From contig OZ245829.1 of the NCBI GenBank assembly GCA_965228625.1, positions 1,426,001-1,490,000 on the forward strand: 64,000 bases of DNA. The letters run 5' to 3'. The position numbers and the translations under genes are program-made. A model generated the notes under the pieces. The model was not told where the DNA came from. It did no database searches and worked only from the letters and a program-made list of their open reading frames with translations. Shown piece after piece: positions 24,428 to 32,716 of the stretch (positions within the stretch are counted from its first letter, which is position 1; every line of letters begins with the position of its first letter). Source of the stretch: UBA2767 sp965228625 (GTDB lineage Bacteria; Pseudomonadota; Alphaproteobacteria; Rhizobiales; Methyloligellaceae).

Positions 24428-26116
24428 CTAAAAGTAGTAGACGATCAGGCAGGCGCCCAGAAGCAGGGTTGTCCAAAACGCCATGCTTCCTGTCGGCCAG
24501 CTTCGGGCAAGCACGCCCTGCGGCCCGTGATGGCGGTACAGCCTGGTCAGAAAGGCTTTGACGGTGCGCGTCAACGTTGCCGTGCTTCGGGAGTCGATCT
24601 GGTGCCCGAACGCCATGAGGGACTGAAGCACCGACTTGCCGAGCCGACGATAGGTCCAGTCGAAATCGAGATTTATCGACTTCAGCTCCGGCGGATACAG
24701 GCCGGTGCGCATCAGCACCGTGAAGGCCAGGGCCGAGAACATGAGCAACTGAAGCTGCGTCACCACATGCTCAAGGCTGTAGGGGTGATAATCCACCGCA
24801 AACGGAAGATAGGCATAGAGCAGGCCAGGCATGACGCCCAGTCCGATACAGAACGCGGCTGCGATCGCCATGGCGACGAGCATGTTGATCGGCGCTTCTT
24901 CGCACCGTTTTCCCGAGTCGTGCGCAAAGAAGGCGAAGTACGGGATCTTGATACCGGAATGATGAAACACGCCGGCGCTGGCGAACAACAGCACCAGCCA
25001 GGTCCAGAAATATCCCTCCTTCATGGCGGCCGACAGGATCAGGGATTTGCTGATGAATCCGCTGAACAGGGGGAATGCCGAGATCGAGGCGGCGCCGATG
25101 ATGCAAAAGACCGTGGTCCATGGCATCGATTTGTAAAGGCCACCGAGTTCCGATCCCTTTATGGTGCCGACACGGTACAGGACCGCCCCCATCGACATGA
25201 ACAGCAGCGCCTTATAGAGGATGTGGCAGAACGCGTGCGCGGCGGTACCGTTGAGCGACAGTTCGGTGCCGATCCCGATACCGACAACCATGAAGCCGAG
25301 CTGGTTGTTCAGGCTATAGGCCAACACGCGCCGCAAATCGTTCTCGATCACGGCGTAAAAGATCGGGAAGGCCGTCATGGTCGCGCCGATGGGCACCAGA
25401 ATTTCCGTGCCCGCGTAACCTCGCGCAAGACTATAGACCGCAAGTTTGGTGGTGAAGGCCGACAGCCAGACGGTTCCGGTGACGGTCGCTTCGGGATAGG
25501 CATCCTCAAGCCAGTTATGCAGGAGCGGGAAGGCACATTTGATTCCGAAAGCGAGGAAGATCAGCACGCCCGCCTGCGTCTCCAGGCCCAGCGCATCGAA
25601 GCTGATTGAGCCCGAGGCGTGGTATTGCAGCAGCACGCCGAAGAACAGCAGCAATCCCGAAAGAACCTGGATCATCAGGTAACGCATGCCGGCGCGGTAG
25701 GACGCTTCCGTGCCGCGGGCCCATATCAGCACGACGGAAGCGATTGCGGTGCCTTCCCAGAAGACGAAGAGCGTCACCAGATCGCCGGCGAAAACGGCGC
25801 CGACGGCGCTGCCCGCATATATCAGGCTCGCCATGTTCTGCACCGCATCGCGCACATGCAGGGAGTAGATTACCGATACGAACGCCGCGATCAGGAAAAT
25901 ATATCCGAAGATGCTGCTGAGGCGGTCGACCCGCAGCGTAACCAGGCTCATGCCGAGGAACTCAAACGCGCCGAACGAGCCATAGGGAAGTGTCGCAAGA
26001 TGCGCAAAGGCCAGCACCGGCAGGGCAAGCATGTATGTCGAGCGCACCCAGCCGCGCAGCATCGGCACCAACAGCGCGCCGAGAATGAGGATGAGCCCTG
26101 GCGACACGTCAGTCAT
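24428..26116 (-). CDS. Mrp/NuoL-M-N-type antiporter subunit D (third copy, last gene of operon)
   Basis: Polytopic membrane protein of 562 residues of the NuoL/M/N-MrpD family, with about 14 predicted transmembrane segments. Family features are WEGTAIASVVLIWARG (conserved Glu on the fifth helix region), FGIKCAFPLLHNWLEDAYPEA with the central Lys, and the ENDLRRVLAYSLNNQLGFMVVGIGIG segment after the discontinuous helix. It has a C-terminal extension (about 485-562) with a polar, basic stretch and a final hydrophobic helix. It differs from the other two D-type subunits in this operon and overlaps the small 2-TM gene by 8 bases. It is expected to carry one ion channel of the cation/proton antiporter complex. 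Confidence 0.88.
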   Translation of the reverse strand: MTDVSPGLILILGALLVPMLRGWVRSTYMLALPVLAFAHLATLPYGSFGAFEFLGMSLVTLRVDRLSSIFGYIFLIAAFVSVIYSLHVRDAVQNMASLIYAGSAVGAVFAGDLVTLFVFWEGTAIASVVLIWARGTEASYRAGMRYLMIQVLSGLLLFFGVLLQYHASGSISFDALGLETQAGVLIFLAFGIKCAFPLLHNWLEDAYPEATVTGTVWLSAFTTKLAVYSLARGYAGTEILVPIGATMTAFPIFYAVIENDLRRVLAYSLNNQLGFMVVGIGIGTELSLNGTAAHAFCHILYKALLFMSMGAVLYRVGTIKGSELGGLYKSMPWTTVFCIIGAASISAFPLFSGFISKSLILSAAMKEGYFWTWLVLLFASAGVFHHSGIKIPYFAFFAHDSGKRCEEAPINMLVAMAIAAAFCIGLGVMPGLLYAYLPFAVDYHPYSLEHVVTQLQLLMFSALAFTVLMRTGLYPPELKSINLDFDWTYRRLGKSVLQSLMAFGHQIDSRSTATLTRTVKAFLTRLYRHHGPQGVLARSWPTGSMAFWTTLLLGACLIVYYF

Positions 26117-26396
26117 CGTAGTAGTCCTCCGGCCGCATCAGGAGCCGGCGTAGTTCCTTGGCCGCGAGCACAAGCGCCACGCATGCCAAGAAACCGTAGA
26201 TGCCGTAGAAGCCAAGCCAATGCTCGATGGCGAACGGTCCGTGCTTGTGGATCAAGGGATCGATGACCAAAAGCAGGCCGCAAATGGCGTAGAGCGCGTA
26301 AACAATCTTGTTCACGTTGCGGGGCTCATCGAGCCAATAGCGTTTTTCACCATTCGAGGCGGGTGTCCGCTTGCCCTGTTGTTTTCTTTTCGTCAT
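26109..26396 (-). CDS. Small two-transmembrane protein of the antiporter operon
   Basis: Protein of 95 residues: a basic, hydrophilic N terminus (MTKRKQQGKRTPASNGEKRYW), then two transmembrane helices (about 30-48 and about 59-79), then an acidic tail (RPEDYYDD). No family name recognised. Its start overlaps the stop of the upstream D subunit (ATGA) and its stop overlaps the next D subunit, so it must be made with the complex. It may be an assembly or accessory subunit peculiar to this Mrp-like type. Confidence 0.8.
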   Translation of the reverse strand: MTKRKQQGKRTPASNGEKRYWLDEPRNVNKIVYALYAICGLLLVIDPLIHKHGPFAIEHWLGFYGIYGFLACVALVLAAKELRRLLMRPEDYYDD

Positions 26397-27892
26397 GGCA
26401 CTCCTCCGGCCAGCAATGGCCCCGCTTGGGACACGGCACCTTTTAGAAGTTCCTCGATCGCACCGGCCTGGAAAAACAGCACCACGCAAAGCAAGGCCGT
26501 GACAATGCATGCGAAAACGCATGGGAAGGGTGCCTCTTTGATCCGCACCCTGGAGCCGGCCGCCAGATCGGGCGGCGGATGCATATAGCCCCGCACCACG
26601 ACCGGCATGAGATACGCGATATTGAGCAAGGAGCTCACGATCAGCACACCGATGACAAACAGGTGACCGCTGTCCACCGCACCGGCTGCGATGAACCACT
26701 TGCTCCAGGTTCCGCCGAGCGGCGGCAATCCAATGATGCTCAACGAACCGATGAAGAAGGCAAACAAGGTGACGGGCATGATCCGGCCAATACCCACCAT
26801 GTCGCTGACTTCCGTCTTGTGTGTCGCCACATAGATGGCGCCGGCACAGAAGAACAAGGTGATCTTTCCGGCCGCATGCATGGCGATATGCATGCCGCTT
26901 CCGATCAGGCCCATGGCGTTCGCAAAGGACGCACCCAGCACGACATAGGCAAGCTGGCTCACCGTGGAATAGGCCAGCCGCGCCTTCAGGTTGTCTTTGG
27001 TCAGGGCGATAACGGACGCCATGACGAGGCTGAACGCGGCGACGAAGACGAGCCATTCGCCGGCACCGGTTTCGCTCAGCAGATTGAGCCCGAAGACGTA
27101 GATGATGACCTTGGAGACGGTGAACACGCCGGCCTTGACCACGGCCACCGCATGCAGCAGCGCACTCACGGGCGTGGGCGCGACCATCGCGGCAGGAAGC
27201 CATTTGTGAAATGGCATCAGCGCCGCCTTGCCGATGCCGAACATGAACAGTCCGAGCACGAGCATCAGGGTCAGCTTGTCAGCCTTGCCGGTAAAGATCC
27301 CGCCCGGCATGAAATCGAGCGTCCCGGCAATGAAAGCCGTCGCGATGATCGCCGGCAACATAAGGACGGTCGATGTGCCCAGGAGCAACAGCAGATAGGT
27401 GCGCGCGCCTTCCCGCGCGGTATCGTCGGCCTTGTGAGCGACCAACGGGTAGGTCGAAAGCGTCAACGCCTCATAGAAGAGGAAGAGCGTGAACAGGTTC
27501 GCCGCGAACGCGACGCCCATCGTGCTCGCGAGTGCAATGGCGAAACAGATATAGAAGGGTGTCTGACGCGGCTCCTTGTTGCCGCGCATGTAGCCGATCG
27601 AATAGATGGAATTGACGATCCAGAGCCCGGATGCGACGCAGGCAAACAGCATCCCGAGCGGCTCGACCTCAAACCTGATCTCAATGCCCGGCACGACAGG
27701 GAAAGCGCCCGTCGCGAGCTCCTGCCCGTCGATCAAACGGCCAAGTATCGTAAGAACGATCGCGAACAGTACGCCCGCCGTTACCAGCGTCGTCGTCTCG
27801 CGCAGGTTCGGGTACTGCGACGTAGCCCAGATAAGGACCGCGCCGAGCGTCGGAACGACTAGCGACAGAGCAATCAGTGTCTCACCGGTCAT
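26393..27892 (-). CDS. Mrp/NuoL-M-N-type antiporter subunit D (second copy)
   Basis: Polytopic membrane protein of 499 residues of the proton-conducting NuoL/M/N-MrpD family. Conserved elements are FLFYEALTLSTYPLVAH (the key Glu), GKAALMPFHKWLPAAMVAPTPVSALLHAVAVVKAGVF (the Lys and His of the half-channels) and LKARLAYSTVSQLAYVVLG. The ATG at 27892 overlaps the upstream stop (ATGA) and is preferred over the in-frame start seven codons earlier. About 14 transmembrane segments. Middle of the three D-type subunits. Confidence 0.9.
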   Translation of the reverse strand: MTGETLIALSLVVPTLGAVLIWATSQYPNLRETTTLVTAGVLFAIVLTILGRLIDGQELATGAFPVVPGIEIRFEVEPLGMLFACVASGLWIVNSIYSIGYMRGNKEPRQTPFYICFAIALASTMGVAFAANLFTLFLFYEALTLSTYPLVAHKADDTAREGARTYLLLLLGTSTVLMLPAIIATAFIAGTLDFMPGGIFTGKADKLTLMLVLGLFMFGIGKAALMPFHKWLPAAMVAPTPVSALLHAVAVVKAGVFTVSKVIIYVFGLNLLSETGAGEWLVFVAAFSLVMASVIALTKDNLKARLAYSTVSQLAYVVLGASFANAMGLIGSGMHIAMHAAGKITLFFCAGAIYVATHKTEVSDMVGIGRIMPVTLFAFFIGSLSIIGLPPLGGTWSKWFIAAGAVDSGHLFVIGVLIVSSLLNIAYLMPVVVRGYMHPPPDLAAGSRVRIKEAPFPCVFACIVTALLCVVLFFQAGAIEELLKGAVSQAGPLLAGGVP

Positions 27893-29370
27893 CGCGCCCC
27901 CGAAAGTAGCCACTTGGCCGCCGTTTCCGCGACATACTCGGTCAGCCAGGTGTCAAAGCCGAAATAAATCGTGGCAGCGGTAAGCAGGAGCGTCGGCAGC
28001 AGCATGCTGAGCGGCGGTTCCTTGGCGCCTTTGGCCGCCGGCACAACGTCCCGGAACCACATCACCTCAACATAGCGGCCCACGTAAAGCACGGAGATAA
28101 TCGAGCTCAGGACGATCAGTATGACAAGCCACCACCAGCCGTCCTGAGCCGCACCCAGCCCCAGATACCACTTCGTAACGAAACCGACGGTTCCCGGTAT
28201 GCCGAGGAGGCTGAATCCGGCAACGACGAATGCGCCGGCCGTCCACGGCATTTGCTTGCCGATCCCGCCGAGGTCTTCGATCCTGACCGAGCCGATACGG
28301 AAGAACATCGCGCCCACCGCCATGAACAGTGTGGCCTTCGTAAGCGCGTGGTTGAAAAGGTGCACGATGCCGCCCGTCAGACCTGTCTCGTTGGCGATAC
28401 CGATACCGAGCGTGATGTAGCCGATCTGGCCAACGGACGAGTAGGCAAGCATCCGCTTGATGTTGTTCTGGAACACGGCGACGATCGATGCGCCGAACAT
28501 GGCCGCCAGGGAAAGAGCCAGGAAGATCCAGGATATGGGCAGATCGGCATATATCACCGAAACGCCGAATACGCTGAAGAAGTACCGCATGAGCAGATAC
28601 ACCGCGACCTTGGTTGCCGTTGCCGACAGGAACGCCGTGGCCATTGACGGTGCATATGCGTAGGCGTTCGGCAGCCAGACATGCAGCGGAAACAGCGCCA
28701 GCTTCAGACTGATGCCGACGGTGAGAAACGCCAGAGCCGCGAGAACCGCGCGGGATTCCTCGATGCCCGCGAGACGGTTCGCTATGTCGACCAGGTTGAG
28801 CGTACCGGTCATGGAATACAGCAGCCCGACTCCGATCACGTAGAATGTGGCACCGATGGTTCCCATGATCAGATACTGGTAGGCCGCCAGCAGCGCCCTG
28901 CGGTCGCGTCCCATGGCAATGAGCGCGTATGTCGCGAGCGACGAGATTTCCATGAACACAAAGGCGTTGAATGCGTCGCCGGTGATCGCGATGCCGAGCA
29001 GACCGCACAGGCACAGCAGGTAGATCGAGTAGAACCATGCCTGTCGATCAGCGGGAATCTCCTGCTCCACGCTGCGCTTCGCGTACGGCATGATCACCGC
29101 GCCGATGACGGACACCAGAACCAGCACGTAGGCGTTGAAGACATCGACGCGGTACTCGATGCCGAAAGGCGGCCTCCAGCCGCCGAGCGCATAGGAGATC
29201 GTCCCGCCATTAATGACCTGGGCGAGCAACCCCACCGCGATGAACGGCATCGCAATACTGACGATCAGCGAGACGAACCAAGCCGCGCTGCCGCGCTTGA
29301 GAAACGCGCACAGGACTGCGCCGAGCAGCGGAAGGACGACTTGGAGGGCCGGCAGATGCTCTGAGATCAT
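27889..29370 (-). CDS. mnhD: Mrp-type Na+/H+ antiporter subunit D (first copy)
   Basis: Membrane protein of 493 residues of the MrpD/MnhD family. It has FMEISSLATYALIAMG (conserved Glu), LKLALFPLHVWLPNAYAYAPSMATAFLSATATKVAVYLLMRYFF (conserved Lys) and NIKRMLAYSSVGQIGYITLGIG. It follows mnhC directly with an ATGA overlap, the position of the canonical mrpD gene, so this is the best candidate for the true MrpD orthologue among the three. Confidence 0.92.
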   Translation of the reverse strand: MISEHLPALQVVLPLLGAVLCAFLKRGSAAWFVSLIVSIAMPFIAVGLLAQVINGGTISYALGGWRPPFGIEYRVDVFNAYVLVLVSVIGAVIMPYAKRSVEQEIPADRQAWFYSIYLLCLCGLLGIAITGDAFNAFVFMEISSLATYALIAMGRDRRALLAAYQYLIMGTIGATFYVIGVGLLYSMTGTLNLVDIANRLAGIEESRAVLAALAFLTVGISLKLALFPLHVWLPNAYAYAPSMATAFLSATATKVAVYLLMRYFFSVFGVSVIYADLPISWIFLALSLAAMFGASIVAVFQNNIKRMLAYSSVGQIGYITLGIGIANETGLTGGIVHLFNHALTKATLFMAVGAMFFRIGSVRIEDLGGIGKQMPWTAGAFVVAGFSLLGIPGTVGFVTKWYLGLGAAQDGWWWLVILIVLSSIISVLYVGRYVEVMWFRDVVPAAKGAKEPPLSMLLPTLLLTAATIYFGFDTWLTEYVAETAAKWLLSGAR

Positions 29371-29732
29371 TCGTCCTCGTCCTCAGCGAATATTTCATCC
29401 TCCTCGATCGTCCCGAACGCCTCGTTGATGCGAACGACCAGCGCCAAACCCAGGGCGATGGTCGCTATGCCGACAACGATGGCGGTGAGGATCAGAACGT
29501 GAGGAAGCGGATTCGAATACACCGTGAACTGAGGGGAGAGGATTGGGGGGGTGCCGCCGAGGATCTTTCCCGGCGAGAGGTAGAGAAGGTAGACGGATGT
29601 CTGAAAGACGCTCAGGCCGACCAGCTTTTTGATCATGTTGCCGCGTGCCACGACAATGTAGAGGCCCGACACCATCAGGACGATGATGATCCAGTGATTG
29701 TAGTGGGCAACGATCTCCTGCAGAACGTTCAT
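29367..29732 (-). CDS. mnhC: Mrp-type Na+/H+ antiporter subunit C (NuoK-like)
   Basis: Protein of 121 residues with three transmembrane helices in the NuoK/MrpC pattern: HYNHWIIIVLMVSGLYIVVARGNMIKKLVGLSVFQTSVYLLYL, then a loop, then LPHVLILTAIVVGIATIALGLALVVRI. The C terminus is strongly acidic (EEDEIFAEDEDE). Its start shares a base with the mnhB stop (TGATG). Length is normal. Confidence 0.93.
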   Translation of the reverse strand: MNVLQEIVAHYNHWIIIVLMVSGLYIVVARGNMIKKLVGLSVFQTSVYLLYLSPGKILGGTPPILSPQFTVYSNPLPHVLILTAIVVGIATIALGLALVVRINEAFGTIEEDEIFAEDEDE

Positions 29733-30148
29733 CAGCGCCCCCTGCCGACGAATGAGTAGAAGATCGCTACAAGCGTGCCGGTAACGGTTACCAGCACACC
29801 GATCTCGACGAGGATGATGCCGTATTCCTGACCGTGCGGAGAGTCCGGACCAAGCGGCGAGTAGTTCAGATAGTTCTCGCCGAGCAGGAGACCGACAACG
29901 CCGACGCCGGCGAAGATGCCCACCCCGGCGGGGACCATCATTTCCACCACGCGCGGCGGGACGATCCGTTGCGCGGCCTCGAGACCGAAAATGATGGAAT
30001 AGAAGAACACCATCGCAGCGGCCACGACCCCGGCCTGGAACCCGCCGCCCGGACCGACTTCGCCGTGGAATTGTACATACATCGCGAAGACCAGCATGAA
30101 CGGAATGAAGATCTTCGCTGCAATACGGAAAACGACGTCGAGTTTCAT
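29732..30148 (-). CDS. mnhB: Mrp-type Na+/H+ antiporter subunit B (MnhB domain)
   Basis: Protein of 138 residues with four transmembrane helices and the MnhB signature FAMYVQFHGEVGPGGGFQAGVVAAAMVFFYSIIFG. In Mrp complexes MrpB sits beside MrpA's C-terminal part, here represented by the separate DUF4040 protein encoded directly upstream with a 4-base overlap. Confidence 0.93.
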   Translation of the reverse strand: MKLDVVFRIAAKIFIPFMLVFAMYVQFHGEVGPGGGFQAGVVAAAMVFFYSIIFGLEAAQRIVPPRVVEMMVPAGVGIFAGVGVVGLLLGENYLNYSPLGPDSPHGQEYGIILVEIGVLVTVTGTLVAIFYSFVGRGR

Positions 30149-30687
30149 CGGCGAATCCTCCGGCGTTTCGGCCCCGGTTTCACGTTACGTTTGCCCTTGA
30201 GCAGCATGAGCACCGCGATTCCGGCGGTGAAAATGACCGTCACTTCGCCCAACGTGTCGAAGCCGCGATAGCTGGCCAGCACAGCCGTGACGACGTTGAC
30301 TGCGAGCGTGTCGCGTTGCGAGTTCTCCAGATAATAAGGCGCGATGTGCGTATTGACGGGCGTGTCCGCCGCGCCGAAAGGCGGCAGGGCGAACGTGCCG
30401 ACGACGAGGGCTATGCCGGTCCCGACGGCCACGAAAAGGGGCAGAAGCGGCGTGTGAATCGGAGTGGTCTCCTGCGCTTTGGTCAGGTAAAGGGTCGCCA
30501 GCATCAGCACCGTCGAAACACCCGCCCCCACCGAAGCCTCCGTCATGGCCACGTCGACCGCGTCGAGCACGATCATGACGCTTGCCATGAGGAAGCTGTA
30601 GATACCGCCGAGGATAACGACCGCGAACAGATTGCGGAGCCGCACGATGCCGAACACGACAACGGCGAGCAACGTCAGAAGGACCAT
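30145..30687 (-). CDS. DUF4040 (MbhD/E-like) antiporter subunit
   Basis: Membrane protein of at least 180 residues. It corresponds to the C-terminal part of MrpA, found as the separate subunits MbhD and MbhE in archaeal complexes: LRNLFAVVILGGIYSFLMASVMIVLDAVDVAMTEASVG (MbhD-type), then a second part from about 80 with GFDTLGEVTVIFTAGIAVLMLL (MbhE-type). The only ATG, at 30687, has no good Shine-Dalgarno. Six codons earlier, an ATA at 30705 has AGGAGG 8 bases upstream and overlaps the mnhG stop as ATAG, matching the couplings elsewhere in the operon. The true start may therefore be non-canonical. Confidence 0.85.
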   Translation of the reverse strand: MVLLTLLAVVVFGIVRLRNLFAVVILGGIYSFLMASVMIVLDAVDVAMTEASVGAGVSTVLMLATLYLTKAQETTPIHTPLLPLFVAVGTGIALVVGTFALPPFGAADTPVNTHIAPYYLENSQRDTLAVNVVTAVLASYRGFDTLGEVTVIFTAGIAVLMLLKGKRNVKPGPKRRRIRR

Positions 30688-30701
30688 GTTGATCAGCGCT
30701 T

Positions 30702-31166
30702 CTATGACCGGGTCCTCCTGGTTGAGCGGGGCGTTTTCCCTCCGGCGGCACTCGGCTTTGCGGCCCGCGGTTTCCGTTTGGGTGCGCTTTTCTTTGTTCT
30801 GCCGGGCGTACTGGCTGTCTCCGGTTTCTCCTGTATGCCGGGTCCGGCAAGGACCTTCCTTCCCACGCCCGTCGGCTTGATGCCTTCATGGAGCGTGGCC
30901 TGCGCAAGGGCATGAGTGGCGATCGGGCTCGTAAAGAAGATGATCCCGAATATGATCGCGAGCTTCACCGTCACAAAGATGCTGAAGCCGGACAGAAACA
31001 TCATGCCGACCAACAGCAGACCCGCGCCGACCGTGTCGGAAATGCCCGCCGCATGCATCCGGGTGAAGACATCGGGCATGCGATAGATTCCGATCGCACC
31101 GACAACGAAGAAGAATGCGCCTGCAAGAATCAGGATGCTGCCGATCATGTCCCCCACTGCCGACAT
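30702..31166 (-). CDS. mnhG: Mrp-type Na+/H+ antiporter subunit G with basic tail
   Basis: Protein of 154 residues. The MnhG core (about 1-95) has three helices and the motif GAIGIYRMPDVFTRMHAAGISDTVGAGLLLVGMM. After LHEGIKPTG there is an added tail of about 55 residues rich in Lys, Arg, Pro and Ser (TKKSAPKRKPRAAKPS). Usual MnhG proteins lack it. The ATG at 31166 has GGAGG upstream and shares a base with the mnhF stop (TAATG). Confidence 0.92.
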   Translation of the reverse strand: MSAVGDMIGSILILAGAFFFVVGAIGIYRMPDVFTRMHAAGISDTVGAGLLLVGMMFLSGFSIFVTVKLAIIFGIIFFTSPIATHALAQATLHEGIKPTGVGRKVLAGPGIQEKPETASTPGRTKKSAPKRKPRAAKPSAAGGKTPRSTRRTRS

Positions 31167-31462
31167 TACGAGTCCTCCGGCTCCTCGCCACCCTGGTGGC
31201 TCAGATCGCCATAGCGGAAGTACTTGAGGACGGCGAGCGTCCCGATGATGTTGAGAAGGGCGTACAGAATGCCGATATCGAGGAACTCCGGACGGCCAGT
31301 GAGAAAACCGACGAGCGCAAGCAGCAGAATCGCGCCAGTCCCGATCGCGTTCCCGGCAAGCACCCGGTCGAACACCGTGGGGCCCCTCAACGCGCGCAGC
31401 ACGCCGAAGCAAAGCGCCACGAGAATCGCGATGCATGCCAATGCGAGTGTCGCGTGCGTCAT
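31166..31462 (-). CDS. mnhF: Mrp-type Na+/H+ antiporter subunit F
   Basis: Protein of 98 residues with three transmembrane helices and the MnhF pattern ALRGPTVFDRVLAGNAIGTGAILLLALVGFLTGRPEFLDIGILYALLNIIGTLAVLKYF. The start overlaps the mnhE stop by 4 bases. Confidence 0.93.
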   Translation of the reverse strand: MTHATLALACIAILVALCFGVLRALRGPTVFDRVLAGNAIGTGAILLLALVGFLTGRPEFLDIGILYALLNIIGTLAVLKYFRYGDLSHQGGEEPEDS

Positions 31463-31932
31463 GTGCCACCCTCAAACTGCTTGACGCGGTCGTCCATGGT
31501 GCCCTTGGCCAGATCCTCGGCGCCCGCGCGCGTGATCGCGTGAACCAGAAACTCGTTGCCGCTGACCCGGGCCGTGACGGTGCCGGGCGTCAGGGTGATC
31601 GAGTTCGCGTAGGTGGCAATACCGACGGGCGTGCGCTGGCTGGCGCGTACGCGAATGAGGGTGGGTGAAATCGGCAGCTTGGGACTGAGGATGATTTTCG
31701 TGACGTCCCACGCGGACTTGGCAATCTCGAGTCCGAGCCACGGCCAGTAGGTCACCGCGCGCGGCGAAAGGTGGATCGGATGACCTTCCTCGTCGGCGAT
31801 GTCCATGCGGCGTGACAGCAGCACGACACCGATGACGGAGACAAAGCCCGCCGTAACCGTGATGACCGTGTAATGACCGGACAGCACCAGCCAGAAGCAA
31901 GCTAGGACCAGTCCAAGACTCCAATAAAGCAC
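31459..31932 (-). CDS. mnhE: Mrp-type Na+/H+ antiporter subunit E, first gene of the operon
   Basis: Protein of 157 residues with two N-terminal transmembrane helices, then a cytoplasmic domain with the MnhE motif SPTLIRVRASQRTPVGIATYANSITLTPGTVTARVSGNEFLVHAI. The GTG at 31932 has GGAGGGG four bases upstream and is preferred over a GTG at 31956. It opens a ten-gene minus-strand operon in the order E-F-G-DUF4040-B-C-D-D-small-D, with overlaps or near overlaps throughout. Confidence 0.92.
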   Translation of the reverse strand: MLYWSLGLVLACFWLVLSGHYTVITVTAGFVSVIGVVLLSRRMDIADEEGHPIHLSPRAVTYWPWLGLEIAKSAWDVTKIILSPKLPISPTLIRVRASQRTPVGIATYANSITLTPGTVTARVSGNEFLVHAITRAGAEDLAKGTMDDRVKQFEGGT

Positions 31933-32266
31933 GCGACCCCTCCCCCTTTTGGGCACGTAGCTACATGTCCGGCTTCGAATGTCGAGTTACGATAACGCCT
32001 TGATCCGCGTTTGTGAAACGACTACCGACCGATTCGCTGTGCCGGGATTGTTGGCAGATTTGCCCAATCGATCAAGTTTGACTTGGATAATGGGAGATTC
32101 GGTGGCACGACATCCAGATGCCGACAAGCGTGGCCTGGACTGTATTCACATGCGGCGAATGGTAAGCTACGCACGCCACGGCAACATCAACCAACGGTTG
32201 ATAAACCCCTGAATTGCAACCTATTAGGGCCTCAACCGCCTCACATCACCCTTTGGAGAACGGGTC
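31933..32266. other. Divergent promoter region, antiporter operon / msrB, 334 bp
   Basis: No gene seen; a 77-codon open frame from 31979 looks non-coding. It should contain the promoters of the antiporter operon (leftward) and of msrB (rightward), including the palindrome at 32186-32202. Confidence 0.5.
32186..32202. promoter_or_regulatory. 17-bp palindrome upstream of msrB
   Basis: ATCAACC-AAC-GGTTGAT is a perfect 7-bp inverted repeat with a 3-base centre, 65-81 bases upstream of the msrB start. It has the size and placement of a repressor operator. The regulator is unknown. Confidence 0.45.
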
Positions 32267-32683
32267 ATGAGTACCAAGGACAAACAGACGAAAATCCAGA
32301 AATCGGATGCCGAATGGCGAGAACAGCTGACGGCCGAGCAGTATCACATCACCCGGCTTCACGGGACAGAACCACCCTTCTCGCATCCCTACAATGCGAC
32401 GAAGAAGGACGGCACCTTCAATTGCGTGTGCTGCGGTAAGCCGTTGTTCACGTCTACCGACAAGTTCGACTCAGGTACCGGCTGGCCCAGTTTCACGGCA
32501 CCGGTTTCCCAGGATGCCCTCAGCGAGTATGAAGACCGGAAGCTGTTCATGAAACGCACCGAGGTGCGCTGCGCGACCTGCGACTCGCATCTGGGTCACG
32601 TGTTCCCGGACGGCCCAGAGCCCACCGGTCTGCGCTACTGCATCAACGGCCTCGCGCTGAAACACGACGACGACGAAACGTAG
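32267..32683 (+). CDS. msrB: Peptide-methionine (R)-S-oxide reductase MsrB
   Basis: Enzyme of 138 residues that reduces methionine-R-sulfoxide in proteins. It has the two zinc-binding CxxC motifs (CVCCGKPLF and CATCDSHLGHVF), the core FDSGTGWPSF and the catalytic Cys in RYCINGLAL. The ATG at 32267 has GGAG upstream. It is followed on the same strand by oligopeptidase B, which could clear damaged peptides. No MsrA domain is fused. Confidence 0.96.
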   Translation: MSTKDKQTKIQKSDAEWREQLTAEQYHITRLHGTEPPFSHPYNATKKDGTFNCVCCGKPLFTSTDKFDSGTGWPSFTAPVSQDALSEYEDRKLFMKRTEVRCATCDSHLGHVFPDGPEPTGLRYCINGLALKHDDDET

Positions 32684-32716
32684 CCTGCCAGGTCCAAATT
32701 TTTCGAGAATTCACCC

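Noticed and set aside
24424..24438. Terminator of the antiporter operon
   Set aside because: CTACT/AGTAG is a five-base AT-rich stem overlapping the stop codon without a U-tract; too weak to call.
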